From JBKQVT01 sp963727245 (GTDB lineage Bacteria > Planctomycetota > Planctomycetia > Pirellulales > Thermoguttaceae), in the NCBI GenBank assembly GCA_963727245.1, contig CAVSFO010000005.1, forward strand, positions 682,001 to 746,000: a DNA stretch of 64,000 nucleotides. The letters are read 5' to 3'. The notes under the pieces were generated by a model. That model saw only the letters and a program-made list of their open reading frames with translations, made no database searches and was not told where the DNA came from. Numbering within the stretch: the stretch's first letter is position 1; each line of letters opens with the position of its first letter. The translations under genes and the position numbers were made by a program. Shown piece by piece: positions 37,022 through 46,027 of the stretch.

Positions 37022-37138
37022 ATGAAACCGCAAGTGAAAAAGACGACGAAGAAGGACGTGATTGCCCATCGCAAGAGCTGCCAGGCCAAGGGGACGGGCC
37101 TGTCCCACTACATCCTCATGGACAAGAAAGCGAAGTGA
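37022..37138 (+). CDS. cbpA: CbpA-like modified-peptide precursor, 38 residues
   Basis: ATG 37022 follows AAAGGAAG; an earlier in-frame ATG at 36923 lies before the terminator and is rejected. The peptide is very basic, starts MKPQVKKTTKKDVIAHRK and has one Cys (residue 20) and a C-terminal GTGLSHYILMDKKAK. Its stop TGA shares a base with the ATG of the radical SAM gene (TGATG). A short ORF directly 5' of a SPASM maturase and under a B12 riboswitch matches my recollection of the CbpA precursor family; this was not checked. It is probably the substrate modified by CbpB, perhaps around Cys/Thr/Ser/His/Tyr of the C-terminal half. Product and role unknown. Confidence 0.82.
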   Translation: MKPQVKKTTKKDVIAHRKSCQAKGTGLSHYILMDKKAK

Positions 37139-38544
37139 TGACGTTCAGCCAGCCGGTTGCGGCCGCTGGGGCGGCCCCTTCCCGGGGCCGCTTCGTCGGC
37201 ACGGGCAATGGCCCCACGTTCCAGCCGCTGGAGATCGGTCACCCCGACTACGTGGCCGTCGTCGAGCCCGATACGGCCTTCTGGCGCTGGTGCGGCGCCA
37301 GAAGCTGGCCGAGTTGGCGCTGGGCGGCCCGCTTCTGCAGGCCTTCCGCAAGAAGGCGGCCCGCTTCGCCGAGGAAATGCACACCCTCCGCTTCGGCCTG
37401 ACGCCGTTCGGCGGTCTATTTCAATCCCACCGAGCGCTGCAACCTCGACTGCACCTATTGCTACATTCCCCGGCGCATGCGCCGCCACGGGCGGCACATG
37501 TCCCGGGAGGAGCTGTTGCGGGCCTTGGAGACGCTGCGGCGCTACTTCCGCGCCGGCGGCGTCAAGTCGCCGCAAATCATTTTCCACGGCGCCGAGCCGC
37601 TGTTGAATCGTGAGGCCGTCTTCGCCGGCATCGAAAAGTTCGCCGACGATTTCCGCTTCGGCATCCAAACCAACGCCACGTTGTTGGACGACCAGGCCGT
37701 CGAGTTCCTCCGCCGCCGCGGCGTCAGCATCGGCATTTCGCTCGACGCCCCCACCGCCGCGGTATCCGACCGCACGCGCAAGAACTGGCAGGGCCAGGGC
37801 GTCCAGCGGCAGGTCTTGGAGGCGATGGAGCGGCTCGCCGGCTACCCGGCCTGGAGCGTCATCTGCACGATCTCCAGCGAGAACCTCCGGCACCTGGGCA
37901 AGCTCGTCGAGTTCCTGCACGTCCACGAAGTGCCCACCTGCCTGATGAACATCTTGCGCTGCACGCTGCCGCAGTCGCGGGCCGTGCGGCCGGACGACGC
38001 CGCGGCGGCGCGGCATTTCTTGGCCGCCTTGGATCGCGTCGAGGCGCTGTACCGCGCGACGGGACGCCGCCTGGTGGTGGGCAATTTCGCCAACATCCTT
38101 TTGGCGATTGTGGCCCCCACGGCGCGGCGGCTGATGTGCGACATCTCGCCCTGCGGCGGCGGCCGCTGCTTCTTCGCGCTGGCCCCCGGCGGCGATCTCT
38201 TCCCGTGCAGCGAGTTTATCGGCCTGCCGGAGTTCTGCGGCGGCAATCTCTTCCGCGACGAAATTTCCAAGGTGCTCCGCAGCGAGCCGTTCCGGCTGGT
38301 AACCGAGCGGAAGGTCGAGGACATCGAGCCCTGCCGGCGCTGCGCGATCCGGCATTTCTGCGGCTCGCCCTGCCCCGCCGAAGCCCACCAGCTCAACGGC
38401 GGCATGGACCGCACGGGGGCGTTCTGCGAGTTCTACGAAGAGCAGGTCCGCTACGCCTTCCGCGTCATCGCCGACGGCCGTCTGGACGCCTTTCTTTGGG
38501 ACGATTGGGACCAGGGCCTGCAAGAGACGTTCGCCATGAGCTAG
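37138..38544 (+). CDS. cbpB: CbpB-like peptide-modifying radical SAM/SPASM enzyme (two frameshifts)
   Basis: N-terminal part (GNGPTFQPLEIGHPDYVAVV, then ALVRRQKLAELALGGPLLQ after restoring one G near 37282) resembles a peptide-recognition segment. A second missing base near 37414 restores VYFNPTERCNLDCTYCYIPR, the radical SAM CxxxCxxC cluster. The barrel continues with IIFHGAEPLLN, FGIQTNATLLDDQAVEFL, ISLDAPTAAVSDRTR. The C-terminal SPASM region has many Cys (CDISPCGGGRCFFAL, FPCSEFIG, CRRCAIRHFCGSPCP, CEFYEEQ) for auxiliary Fe-S clusters. About 470 residues. Translationally coupled to cbpA. Expected to modify CbpA using SAM radicals; whether it also uses cobalamin is unknown, as no B12-binding domain is seen. 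Confidence 0.85.
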
Positions 38545-38674
38545 GGGCCAGGCACCAGGCGGGGGCCAGGGGGGGCTAGGAGCCCGGGGCGTGAGAGGCG
38601 GGGATAACGTTGCGCTCACCATGGTTGGGCAAAGAGTCCACGCCATTGCCACGGCCGGGGGGGCTTGTTGCGAC

Positions 38675-38703
38675 TTGCCTGGGGTGGCGCCGCTGATTAT
38701 ACT
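38675..38703 (+). promoter_or_regulatory. Promoter of ctpA
   Basis: TTGCCT (38675-38680), exactly 17 bases, TATACT (38698-38703), about 100 bases before the ctpA start. Confidence 0.6.
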
Positions 38704-38801
38704 GGAAGATGCAGCAGCGCTCGCCGGGGCTGTTACTCGCCTGGCCGGCCTTGGAACAGCCGGCGGCTCGCGTCCGATCGTTTTCCCCAGGAGTCGAGTT
38801 C

Positions 38802-40341
38802 ATGTTGAGACGTAAACCCGTCCGGATGTGGGAGATCGTGGTCTTTTTTTTGACCGCGACATGGCTCTTTGCGGCGGTGGCAGCGGTGGCGGAGGATACG
38901 GCCGCGGATGGTCCGCCGGCCTCTCCATCGAAAGATGAGTATTATGAAAACTACAAGGTGCTGATCGACACCATCGACGAGGTTGATCGGGACTACGTGA
39001 AACCGATCGATCGCCGGGAGCTGGTCGAGGCAGCCATCAGGGGCGTGATCAGCAAGCTCGATCCCTATTCCAACTACATCAGCCCGAAAGAGTTGAGCAG
39101 TTTCCGCGCCGCCGTGGAGAGCGAGTTCGGCGGCATCGGCATTCAGATTTCCGTGGACGACGGCGTGCTGAAGATTCTCAGTCCGCTCTATGGCACGCCG
39201 GCCTACCGGGCGGGGCTCCTGGCCGGCGACTGGATCGTCGAGATTGACGGCCGCAGCACCGACGGGCTGAGCCAGGACGAGGCCATCGACCGGCTGAAAG
39301 GAAGCGAGGGGAGCCAGGTGACGCTCACCATCGTTCATGCCGGCCGGCCCGCCAAGGACCGCGTGAAACTGACCCTCACCCGCGAGCGCATCCACGTCGA
39401 TACCGTGCTGGGCGATCGCCGCAGGGCCGACGACACTTGGGACTTCATGCTCGATCCGAAGTTGGGGATCGGCTATGTGCGGGTGGCGGCGTTCGGCCGC
39501 GAGACGGCGCGCGATCTGCGCAGGGCGTTGCAGCAGTTGCGGGGGGAAAACGTGCGGGGGCTGATCGTCGATTTGCGTTTCAACCCCGGGGGCTTGCTCA
39601 GCGCGGCCATCGAAGTCAGCAACCTCTTCATCTCCAGCGGCCGCATCGTCAGCACCAAGGGCCGCAACACGCCCGAACGGGTCTGGGATGCCCGTCACAG
39701 CGGCGCCTTCGAGGGCTTTCCCATGGTCGTGCTGGTGAATCACTATAGCGCCAGCGCCAGCGAGATTGTCGCCGCCTGCTCTGCAGGACCATCAGCGGGC
39801 GGTCCTCATGGGCGAGCGGACCTGGGGTAAAGGGAGCGTCCAGAACGTCATTGAAATGGAAAACGGTCGCAGCGCCTTGAAGCTGACCACGGCCGCTTAT
39901 TTCCGCCCCAGCGGCAAGAACATCCATCGTTTCCCCGACTCCAAAGACACCGACGTCTGGGGCGTGATGCCCGACGCGGGCTACGACATGCGGCTGAGCG
40001 ACCATGAGGAGGGATTGCTGCTGGCCGATCGCCAGCAGCGGGACATCTTGCGTCCTCACCCGGCGTCCGGGGGCGAACGTGCCACGGCGCCCGGCAGCCA
40101 GCCGCCGAAGAATGACACCACCGTGTTGCCGTTGCAGCCCGTCCCGGTGGGCCCGCAGTCGGCGGCCGCGCCGCGGGGGCCGGCCCCGGTCAAGAGCGCA
40201 ACGGCTTCGCAAGAGGCGGGACCGGCCGCCCGGCCGCGACGCAGCGGCGCCGCGGCGAAGTCCCACGCGCCGTTCGTCGATCGCCAGTTGCAGATGGCCG
40301 TCGAGTATCTGACGGACCAGTTGGCGCGGGCGAAAAAGTAA
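38802..40341 (+). CDS. ctpA: S41 family C-terminal processing peptidase (one frameshift)
   Basis: AGGAG precedes ATG 38802. N-terminal TM/signal segment (EIVVFFLTATWLFAAVAAVA), a helical domain (YVKPIDRRELVEAAIRGVIS, LDPYSNYISP), PDZ domain (EFGGIGIQISVDDGVLKILS, AGLLAGDWIVEIDGRS), then the peptidase core LGIGYVRVAAFGRETARDLR, GLIVDLRFNPGGLLSAAIEV, catalytic Ser in LVNHYSASASEIVAAC and Lys in GERTWGKGSVQN. One extra T near 39781 breaks the frame right after the Ser motif. A Pro/Ala-rich C-terminal tail is added. Acts outside the inner membrane on protein C-termini. Confidence 0.92.
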
Positions 40342-40378
40342 GGCGGCTCGCGCAGCGAACTCAAACAACGGCCGGCCC

Positions 40379-41410
40379 GTGTATATCCTCGCCTTGGAAA
40401 CCACCTGCGACGAGACGGCCGCCGCCGTGATCACGGACCGGCTGGAAGTCAGGGCCTCCGTGGTGGCCTCCCAGGACGAACTGCACCGGCGCTTCGGTGG
40501 TGTGGTGCCGGAGATCGCCTCCCGGGCCCATCTCGAGCGCATCCTGCCGGTGATTCATCAGGCCCTCCAGCAGGCCCAGATCTCGCTGGACGAAGTCGGC
40601 GCCGTGGCCGTGGCCAACACGCCGGGGCTGGCCGGCTCGCTGTTGGTCGGGCTGGTGGCGGCCAAGGCCCTCTGCCTGGCGCAGGACATCCCCTTGCTGG
40701 CCGTCAACCATCTGCAAGCCCACGTCTATGCCTGCCGCCTGGCCGCCGCACCGCACGAGGTCTTCCCCTGCGTCGGCCTGATCGTCAGCGGCGGGCACAC
40801 CAGCCTTTACCGCTGCCTCGGGCCGCTGGATTTCCAGTTGCTCGGCGCCACGATCGACGACGCGGCCGGCGAGGCCTTCGACAAGGTGGCGGCGATGCTG
40901 GGTCTGCCCTACCCGGGCGGGCCTGCCGTCGCCCGGGCCGCCGCTGACGGCAATCCCCGGGCGTACAGCCTGCCGCGGTCGTTCTTTCAGGACGACGGGC
41001 GGCTCGATTTCAGCTTCAGCGGCTTGAAGACCGCCGTGCGGTATACGATAGCGGGCCCCGGACGGCCCGATTTCTCCCGCCTGGAACTCTCCCCGCGGCA
41101 GGTGGCCGACCTGGCCGCCAGCTTTCAAGAGGCCGTGGTCGACATCCTGGTGGACAAGGCGTTTGCCGCCTTACGCAAGACGGGTTTGCAGATCCTCTGC
41201 GTGGGCGGCGGCGTGGCGGCCAATGCCCGGCTGCGCGGCCGCCTCGACGAAGAGGCCCAGCGGCGCGGGGTGCAGCTTCACGTGGCCCCCTTGCCGCTGT
41301 GCACCGACAACGCCGTGATGGGCGCCATCGCCCTGGAGCGGCTGAAGGCCGGGCTGGTCGAGAAGCTGGACCTGGAGGTCTATCCGGGGGTGGTCCGCGC
41401 CGGCGGATAA
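40379..41410 (+). CDS. tsaD: tRNA N6-adenosine threonylcarbamoyltransferase TsaD
   Basis: 343 residues, GTG start at 40379 (VYILALETTCDETAAAVITD). ASKHA family: RFGGVVPEIASRAHLERILP, NTPGLAGSLLVGLVAAKALC, metal-binding HLQAHVYA (HxxxH), LIVSGGHTSLYRC, DDAAGEAFDKVAAMLGLPYP, FSFSGLKTAVRY, CVGGGVAANARLRGRL and PLCTDNAVMGAIALERL. It makes t6A37 of ANN-decoding tRNAs with TsaB/E/C. Intact, 37 bases after ctpA and possibly co-transcribed with it. Confidence 0.97.
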   Translation: MYILALETTCDETAAAVITDRLEVRASVVASQDELHRRFGGVVPEIASRAHLERILPVIHQALQQAQISLDEVGAVAVANTPGLAGSLLVGLVAAKALCLAQDIPLLAVNHLQAHVYACRLAAAPHEVFPCVGLIVSGGHTSLYRCLGPLDFQLLGATIDDAAGEAFDKVAAMLGLPYPGGPAVARAAADGNPRAYSLPRSFFQDDGRLDFSFSGLKTAVRYTIAGPGRPDFSRLELSPRQVADLAASFQEAVVDILVDKAFAALRKTGLQILCVGGGVAANARLRGRLDEEAQRRGVQLHVAPLPLCTDNAVMGAIALERLKAGLVEKLDLEVYPGVVRAGG

Positions 41411-41456
41411 CGGGGACTGGTCCAATCTTCGTTCGACGAAAATGGGGGTGCCCCCC
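41411..41456. repeat. Diverged GGGACTG/TCGTTCGACGA repeat
   Basis: GGGGACTGGTCCAATCTTCG then TTCGACGAAAATGGGGGTGC: a decayed member of the GGGACTGTCCC family, directly upstream of a consensus promoter. Confidence 0.55.
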
Positions 41457-41485
41457 TTGCAACGCCCGGGGCGTGCTTCTATAAT
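41457..41485 (+). promoter_or_regulatory. Near-consensus sigma-70 promoter
   Basis: TTGCAA (41457-41462), exactly 17 bases, TATAAT (41480-41485). About 97 bases before the next start codon. The clearest promoter in the window. Confidence 0.75.
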
Positions 41486-41582
41486 CCGCAGATATGGGAC
41501 GAATGGGTTGTCCTTCGGGGGGCCCGTTACTGGTCGCGGCCCATCCGTTTGAAGACGGGTTTGTTGGCAGGGAGTTCTTAAG

Positions 41583-41945
41583 ATGCCAGAGCGATATCCG
41601 ATCACCCCCAACCAGGTGGCTGTCTTGCGTGCGCTCAACGAGGGAGTCGTTGAACTGTCTGAAACCGAGGTCGCCGTCAATGCCCGGCTGCTTCCGAATC
41701 AAGTCCGCACCGCCCTGGCGGCTCTAGAACAGCTCGGCCTTGTCAACTCGTGGGTGCCGGTCACGGGTCGTACTGGAGAACGCTTGTCCGTTTTGACGAG
41801 CGAGGGGCAAATAGCTTGTCGAGCGCTTGCCCAGTCCAGGGGCACTCCTCCGGTTGGAACGATTGTGCGAGTTCGTCCGCTCCCGGCTTTCGCAGAGTGG
41901 CTTTCGCACCCACAGACGCAGATCGAAATAGTTTCCGACGACTAA
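41583..41945 (+). CDS. Winged-helix-like hypothetical protein
   Basis: 120 residues, preceded by AGGGAG. ITPNQVAVLRALNEGVVELS, then ARLLPNQVRTALAALEQLGL and a wing-like VNSWVPVTGRTGERLSVLTS fit a MarR-type winged helix. The C-terminal 30 residues (FAEWLSHPQTQIEIVSDD) are acidic. G+C and codon use look lower than those of its neighbours, as in the next gene. A small DNA-binding regulator is plausible; no family recognised. Confidence 0.65.
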   Translation: MPERYPITPNQVAVLRALNEGVVELSETEVAVNARLLPNQVRTALAALEQLGLVNSWVPVTGRTGERLSVLTSEGQIACRALAQSRGTPPVGTIVRVRPLPAFAEWLSHPQTQIEIVSDD

Positions 41946-41970
41946 CCGGCGTGCGCCAGGGAGTGGGATC

Positions 41971-42576
41971 TTGGAGTCAGTCTGTCATTTTATGATAGCA
42001 GGGGTGCTTGCGGGCGCTCTGACCTACTTCGATCTCGATACGGTATTTGATTCGCCGCCCCAGACCCTGCAATGGGGGCCCTGGTTGAGACTACGTGCGT
42101 GGTGGTGGGGCTTCGTCCTGGTCAATGCCCTGCTCGCGGGAGTTCTGTTTTTTGCCTTTCGCGGCACTTACCTCAAGGACTTGAATCCTTGGCTTGGAGC
42201 GTGCGTGGCGGGCGCGGGGTATACGGCTCTCGTTCGGCTCCAGTTCACAACGCTGCCGATTAACGGCAAGAATACGCCGCTCGGAATTGCAACGTTCTAC
42301 GAAGGGGTCAAGAGCCTCGTTCATAAACGCATCAATCGTATTATCCGGGCGTGGCGGATGGAACAAAGCGAGGCACTAGCCCAATCCGACATCGGCGTCT
42401 TGCGCCAGCGAGGACTGATAATGGCGCGCAGTGATGCGCTTCTGACCGATGAGCAACGCAAGGCCACGTGCGACTGGATCGAAAAGACGGCAACCGACGG
42501 AACGACTCCAGAGGCTGACCGACGAGTATTACTCGCGCTCTACATTATCACGGAACAGAGAACCTTGCAGCCATAG
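41971..42576 (+). CDS. Hypothetical membrane protein
   Basis: About 201 residues; TTG 41971 follows GGGAGTGGG, and ATG 41992 is an alternative start. Helices at the N-terminus (FMIAGVLAGALTYFDLDTVF, WWWGFVLVNALLAGVLFFAF and a weaker WLGACVAGAGYTALVRL) give two or three TM segments; the remaining 100 residues are a charged cytosolic helical tail (SLVHKRINRIIRAWRMEQSE). It probably shares the promoter of the winged-helix gene. Lower G+C than surroundings. Function unknown. Confidence 0.6.
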   Translation: MESVCHFMIAGVLAGALTYFDLDTVFDSPPQTLQWGPWLRLRAWWWGFVLVNALLAGVLFFAFRGTYLKDLNPWLGACVAGAGYTALVRLQFTTLPINGKNTPLGIATFYEGVKSLVHKRINRIIRAWRMEQSEALAQSDIGVLRQRGLIMARSDALLTDEQRKATCDWIEKTATDGTTPEADRRVLLALYIITEQRTLQP

Positions 42577-42689
42577 CCCGGCCGATTGTCTCACCCCGCG
42601 GACGCAGTGAGGCTGAAAGGTGTGCCTGTTCCCATTCGTCGTAGGGGACAGTTCTCTTCTGAAGCGGCGGCGTCGTTTTTCCCGGGCTC

Positions 42690-43688
42690 TTATTGGATAA
42701 ACTGCTCTTCCTGATCTTCGCTGTGGGTGGTGATCTCGCCGGCGTCTTCCAGACGGCGGATGATGTCGACGATCTGCTGCTGGGTCTGCTCGACGTTGGA
42801 GAGTCGCACGGGGCCGAGGTACTCCATTTCCTCGCGCAGCAGGTCGGCGCCTCGCTTGGACATGTTGCCGAGAATCTTGTCCTTCAACTCGGCGCTGGCG
42901 CCCTTCAGCGCCATCGCCCATTGCGAGCTTTCCACGTTCTTCAGCAGTGTCTGGATGTCGCGGTTGGAGAGCTTCGAGATGTCCTCGAAGACGAACATCA
43001 GGCGGCGGATCTCCTCGACCAGGTCGGGATCTTCCTCGGAGAGATTGGCCAGCAGGTTCCGTTCCGTGGCGCGATCGATCACGTTGAGGATCTCGGCCAC
43101 GCTGGCCACGCCGCCGGCATTCTCGAACTGCTGGCTCATCACGCTCGACATGCGGTGCTCCAAGCCCTTCTCCACTGCCTTGATGATCTCGGGGCTGGTT
43201 TGCCCCATGGTGGCCACGCGGCGAATCACCGACATCTGACGGTCGGCGGGCAGCCCGCTGATGATCTCGGCGGCCTGCGGCGGCGGCAAATGGGAAAGGA
43301 TCAGGGCGATGGTCTGCGGGTGCTCGTCGACGATGAAGGTCAGGAGGTTCTGGTTGTCGACCTTCTGCAAGAAGCCGAAGGGCAGGGCCTCGATCGACTG
43401 GCGGACGTTGTCCAGCGTGGCGGTGGCGCCTTTGCCGAGGGCCCGCTCCACCAGGTTCTTGGCCACCTCCAGCCCGCCCGAGCGACTGCTCAGACCCGCC
43501 GGATTGGCCAAGGCGAAGTCTTGCATGACCGCCTCTTGCTCTTCGCCGCTGATGCCGCTGGTGCGGGCGATCTCGATGGAGACCGCCTCGACCTCCTTCG
43601 GCGAAAGCTTGCTCAACACGAGCGCAGCCTGATCGTCGGGCAGGCTCATCAACAGGATGGCGGCCTTGCGAATCTCGACGTTGGCCAT
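42690..43688 (-). CDS. fliG: Flagellar motor switch protein FliG
   Basis: 332 residues, GGAG before the ATG. Starts IRKAAILLMSLPDDQAALVL, then LSPKEVEAVSIEIARTSGIS, LPFGFLQKVDNQNLLTFIVD, EHPQTIALILSHLPPPQAAE, ISGLPADRQMSVIRRVATMG, FEDISKLSNRDIQTLLKNVE, AMALKGASAELKDKILGNMS and EEMEYLGPVRLSNVEQTQQQ: all three FliG domains (N, middle EHPQ, C-terminal charged helix). It is the rotor protein that contacts the stator and MS ring. No other flagellar structural gene is within the window; CheX is directly upstream. Confidence 0.95.
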   Translation of the reverse strand: MANVEIRKAAILLMSLPDDQAALVLSKLSPKEVEAVSIEIARTSGISGEEQEAVMQDFALANPAGLSSRSGGLEVAKNLVERALGKGATATLDNVRQSIEALPFGFLQKVDNQNLLTFIVDEHPQTIALILSHLPPPQAAEIISGLPADRQMSVIRRVATMGQTSPEIIKAVEKGLEHRMSSVMSQQFENAGGVASVAEILNVIDRATERNLLANLSEEDPDLVEEIRRLMFVFEDISKLSNRDIQTLLKNVESSQWAMALKGASAELKDKILGNMSKRGADLLREEMEYLGPVRLSNVEQTQQQIVDIIRRLEDAGEITTHSEDQEEQFIQ

Positions 43689-43848
43689 GCCGCAAACTCC
43701 AGTTCTCGCCGACGGACGCTTCTCACTCCCTTCGGCGCGTATCGACACGACAAGGCATGACGCTTGAATCCGCCGTTGCCAGGGGGTGGGCCGCCGGCTG
43801 GATGGCCCAAGAATCCCCCCTCTCCCGATGGGGGAAGGGACGTCGATG

Positions 43849-44328
43849 TCACCCGGCGCCGACTGCCGCCGGCACGGGGGCAAAACCGACTTCCAGCGTC
43901 AAGGCCCCCCAATCGGTCTCGAAGGGCACGCAAATGGGCGTCACGTTGGAAGGAAATCGCACACTGTGACTGCGGCCGGTAATCACGCTGGGGAGGCTGG
44001 TCGACATTTCGTACTCGGCCAGTTCCGCCTTGGCCGCCCCGGCGACGACGTTGGCCAACTCGCCCACGGCGTCAACCACTTCGGCGTTGATTTCCGAGAC
44101 CTCGGACATGAGCATCGTCGAGGCCGCCTTCAGGGCCACCGACGCCGAGAGACTGAGCACCACTGTGCCGATGGCCCGGCCCGACAGGCCGATGACGCCG
44201 CTGATCTCGTAATTGGGGCAGGGATCCTGTTTGAGGCAGAGTTTCCCCCGCCGGACTTCGCAGTTGAGCATCGTCTTGAAGGCGTTGTCCAGCGAGCGAA
44301 TGAACGGGTTGATGTATTCCACGCGCAT
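43849..44328 (-). CDS. cheX: CheX-type chemotaxis phosphatase
   Basis: 159 residues from ATG 44328 with GGAGAG upstream. MRVEYINPFIRSLDNAFKTM, LSGRAIGTVVLSLSASVALK, EVSEINAEVVDAVGELANVV (the ExxN active-site motif of the CheC/CheX phosphatases: Glu-Leu-Ala-Asn), AAKAELAEYEMSTSLPSVIT. It has one ExxN motif, as in CheX, and would dephosphorylate CheY-P. It precedes fliG, and a CheY-like gene is at 56.6 kb. Confidence 0.85.
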   Translation of the reverse strand: MRVEYINPFIRSLDNAFKTMLNCEVRRGKLCLKQDPCPNYEISGVIGLSGRAIGTVVLSLSASVALKAASTMLMSEVSEINAEVVDAVGELANVVAGAAKAELAEYEMSTSLPSVITGRSHSVRFPSNVTPICVPFETDWGALTLEVGFAPVPAAVGAG

Positions 44329-44469
44329 CGTGTGCTCTCCATTGCCCATGCGTGTCCTCGCAATGATTCTTCAGAAGGATAGGTTCTGTTTGGCTGCGGT
44401 CAAATGGCGATGCCGTAGAAGTTCCGGTCGCCTCCGGAACCATCCTGAAGAGGGGGTAATATCAATATC

Positions 44470-44958
44470 TTACGGGTTCCGCCACTCCCAGATGGCCGAA
44501 TGGCCGGGCGATTCTTCCACCTCGATACGCACGGCCTCAGGTCGCAGTGCCAGCCGCGACCGCAGCCAATCCAGCAGACGCTGCCCAAGGTACTCGGCCA
44601 GCAGTTCGGCCGTGGTGTTGGCCAGCGGCAGCAAGCGGCAATCGGACCGCGGAAAGACCCAGCGGCGGTCGCCGCAGCGGACCTTGACCTCCTGCGGCCC
44701 GGCCGTGACGACCAGCAGCGGATTGGCGGTGGGCAGAAGGACGCCGTGGTCCAACTCCGCGACGATGGCCCGCAGCGCGGCGCCGGCGGCCAGAAAATCG
44801 ACGACATAGGAACTATCGCCCAGCGGGCCGCCGATCTCGGCCGACAGCCGGTAATTGTGGCCGTGGAGGGCTTCGCAAAGGTTCCCCTCCATGGTGATGA
44901 AATGCGCGGCACTCAGCGTCAGGCTCTCGTCGGCGATGCGGACGCGGTAGGACTGCAT
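44470..44958 (-). CDS. queD: 6-carboxytetrahydropterin synthase / PTPS family (QueD-like)
   Basis: 162 residues. Zn-binding His in TLSAAHFI and ALHGHNYRLSA, with the catalytic-type Cys four residues before (CEALHGHNY), a PTPS/QueD arrangement. VDFLAAGAALRAIVAELDHG contains the conserved Asp-His pair; PLANTTAELLAEYLGQRLLD is the acidic Glu helix. Converts dihydroneopterin triphosphate in queuosine precursor synthesis; a pterin role cannot be excluded. No other queuosine gene is adjacent. Confidence 0.88.
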   Translation of the reverse strand: MQSYRVRIADESLTLSAAHFITMEGNLCEALHGHNYRLSAEIGGPLGDSSYVVDFLAAGAALRAIVAELDHGVLLPTANPLLVVTAGPQEVKVRCGDRRWVFPRSDCRLLPLANTTAELLAEYLGQRLLDWLRSRLALRPEAVRIEVEESPGHSAIWEWRNP

Positions 44959-45088
44959 GGTTCGATGGTTCCGTGTGAGGTGTTTTGAACGCCGCGTTGT
45001 GTGCGAGGGGCTGTTATCCGGGCGACCAGTGGTGCCTGCTTATCCGGAGGCTCACTTCGGTGTTCCTTCCGCCTTCCGCCTTCCCCCT

Positions 45089-45988
45089 TTATCTGATCGG
45101 ATTACGGCTAAGAAAATCTTCCACCAGCGGCACGATCCGTTCGTGGGCGTCCTCGACCACGTAATGCCCGGCGTCGGCCAGGGGATGGACCTCGGCGGCG
45201 GGGAAAAAGTCGCGGAACCGCTGGAGAAAGTCCGGCCCGAAGCACCAGTCGCGCATCCCCCAGATCAAGCATACCGGGTGGTGCTGGAACTGCGCCAGCC
45301 CGGCCTCGATCTGCGCAAGCGTGGCATAACTGGGATGGCTGGGGCGGAGCGGGATATCTTTGACGAAACGGTCGATGGCCACGCGATGCCGCCAGGAGTC
45401 GTAGGGCGCCGACAGTCCGGCGCGGACCGCCGGCGTCATGCGCTCGTGATGTTCGACCGCCGAGTGCAAGGCGGCGCGGGCGAACAGGTTCAGCCCCTGG
45501 ATCATCAGCCGGCCCAGCAGCGGCAGGTGGCAGAGGCGGATCGAGGCCGGGCAGCGCCAGGCCCGGAAGGCGGCCGTGTTGAGGAGCACGAAGCGGGCGA
45601 ACCGCTCGGGCACTGCAACCGCCGCCCCCATGCCGATGGCCCCGCCCCAATCATGTCCCACCAGCGTGATCCCGCGCAAGTCCAGCCGCTCGATCCAATC
45701 AACCAGGTCGGCCACACGCTGGGCCAGCCGATACGAGTAGTGACGAGCGTCCGGCTTGTCCGACAGCCCGCAGCCGATATGGTCAGGCACCAGCACCCGA
45801 TAATGCCCTCGCCAGCCGCGGATCAACTCGCGCCAGTAGAACGACCAGGTGGGATTGCCGTGGACCAGCACCAGCGGCGGGCCGGCGCCCTCGTCAAGGA
45901 AATGGTAGCGGTGGCCGCCGAGCACGATCTCGTGCGACGCAAACGGATAGAGTGATCGCCAGTCTGCGGGGGGAGACATAGATGCCAT
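45089..45988 (-). CDS. Alpha/beta hydrolase, haloalkane dehalogenase/OleB-like
   Basis: 299 residues. Oxyanion motif LVLVHGNPTWSFYWRELIRG, VPDHIGCGLSDKPDARHYSY, nucleophile elbow LVGHDWGGAIGMGAAVA with Asp as nucleophile, acid region CLIWGMRDWCFGP and catalytic His in DAGHYVVEDAHE. Asp nucleophile plus HGNPTWSFYWR and HIGCGLSDKP are shared with OleB (beta-lactone decarboxylase of olefin synthesis) and haloalkane dehalogenases. No oleA/C/D is in the window, so the substrate is open. Intact. Confidence 0.82.
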   Translation of the reverse strand: MASMSPPADWRSLYPFASHEIVLGGHRYHFLDEGAGPPLVLVHGNPTWSFYWRELIRGWRGHYRVLVPDHIGCGLSDKPDARHYSYRLAQRVADLVDWIERLDLRGITLVGHDWGGAIGMGAAVAVPERFARFVLLNTAAFRAWRCPASIRLCHLPLLGRLMIQGLNLFARAALHSAVEHHERMTPAVRAGLSAPYDSWRHRVAIDRFVKDIPLRPSHPSYATLAQIEAGLAQFQHHPVCLIWGMRDWCFGPDFLQRFRDFFPAAEVHPLADAGHYVVEDAHERIVPLVEDFLSRNPIR

Positions 45989-46027
45989 TGTAAGCCGCCG
46001 CGGCAGGAAAAACCACTGCAGGCGTTG

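Noticed and set aside
36923..37138. Longer cbpA start at ATG 36923
   Set aside because: It would be translated through the riboswitch terminator, lacks a ribosome site, and the added residues are out of character; ATG 37022 has AAAGGAAG.
45089..45988. Firm OleB assignment for the alpha/beta hydrolase
   Set aside because: The motifs fit, but no oleA, oleC or oleD is in the window and haloalkane dehalogenases share the same signature.
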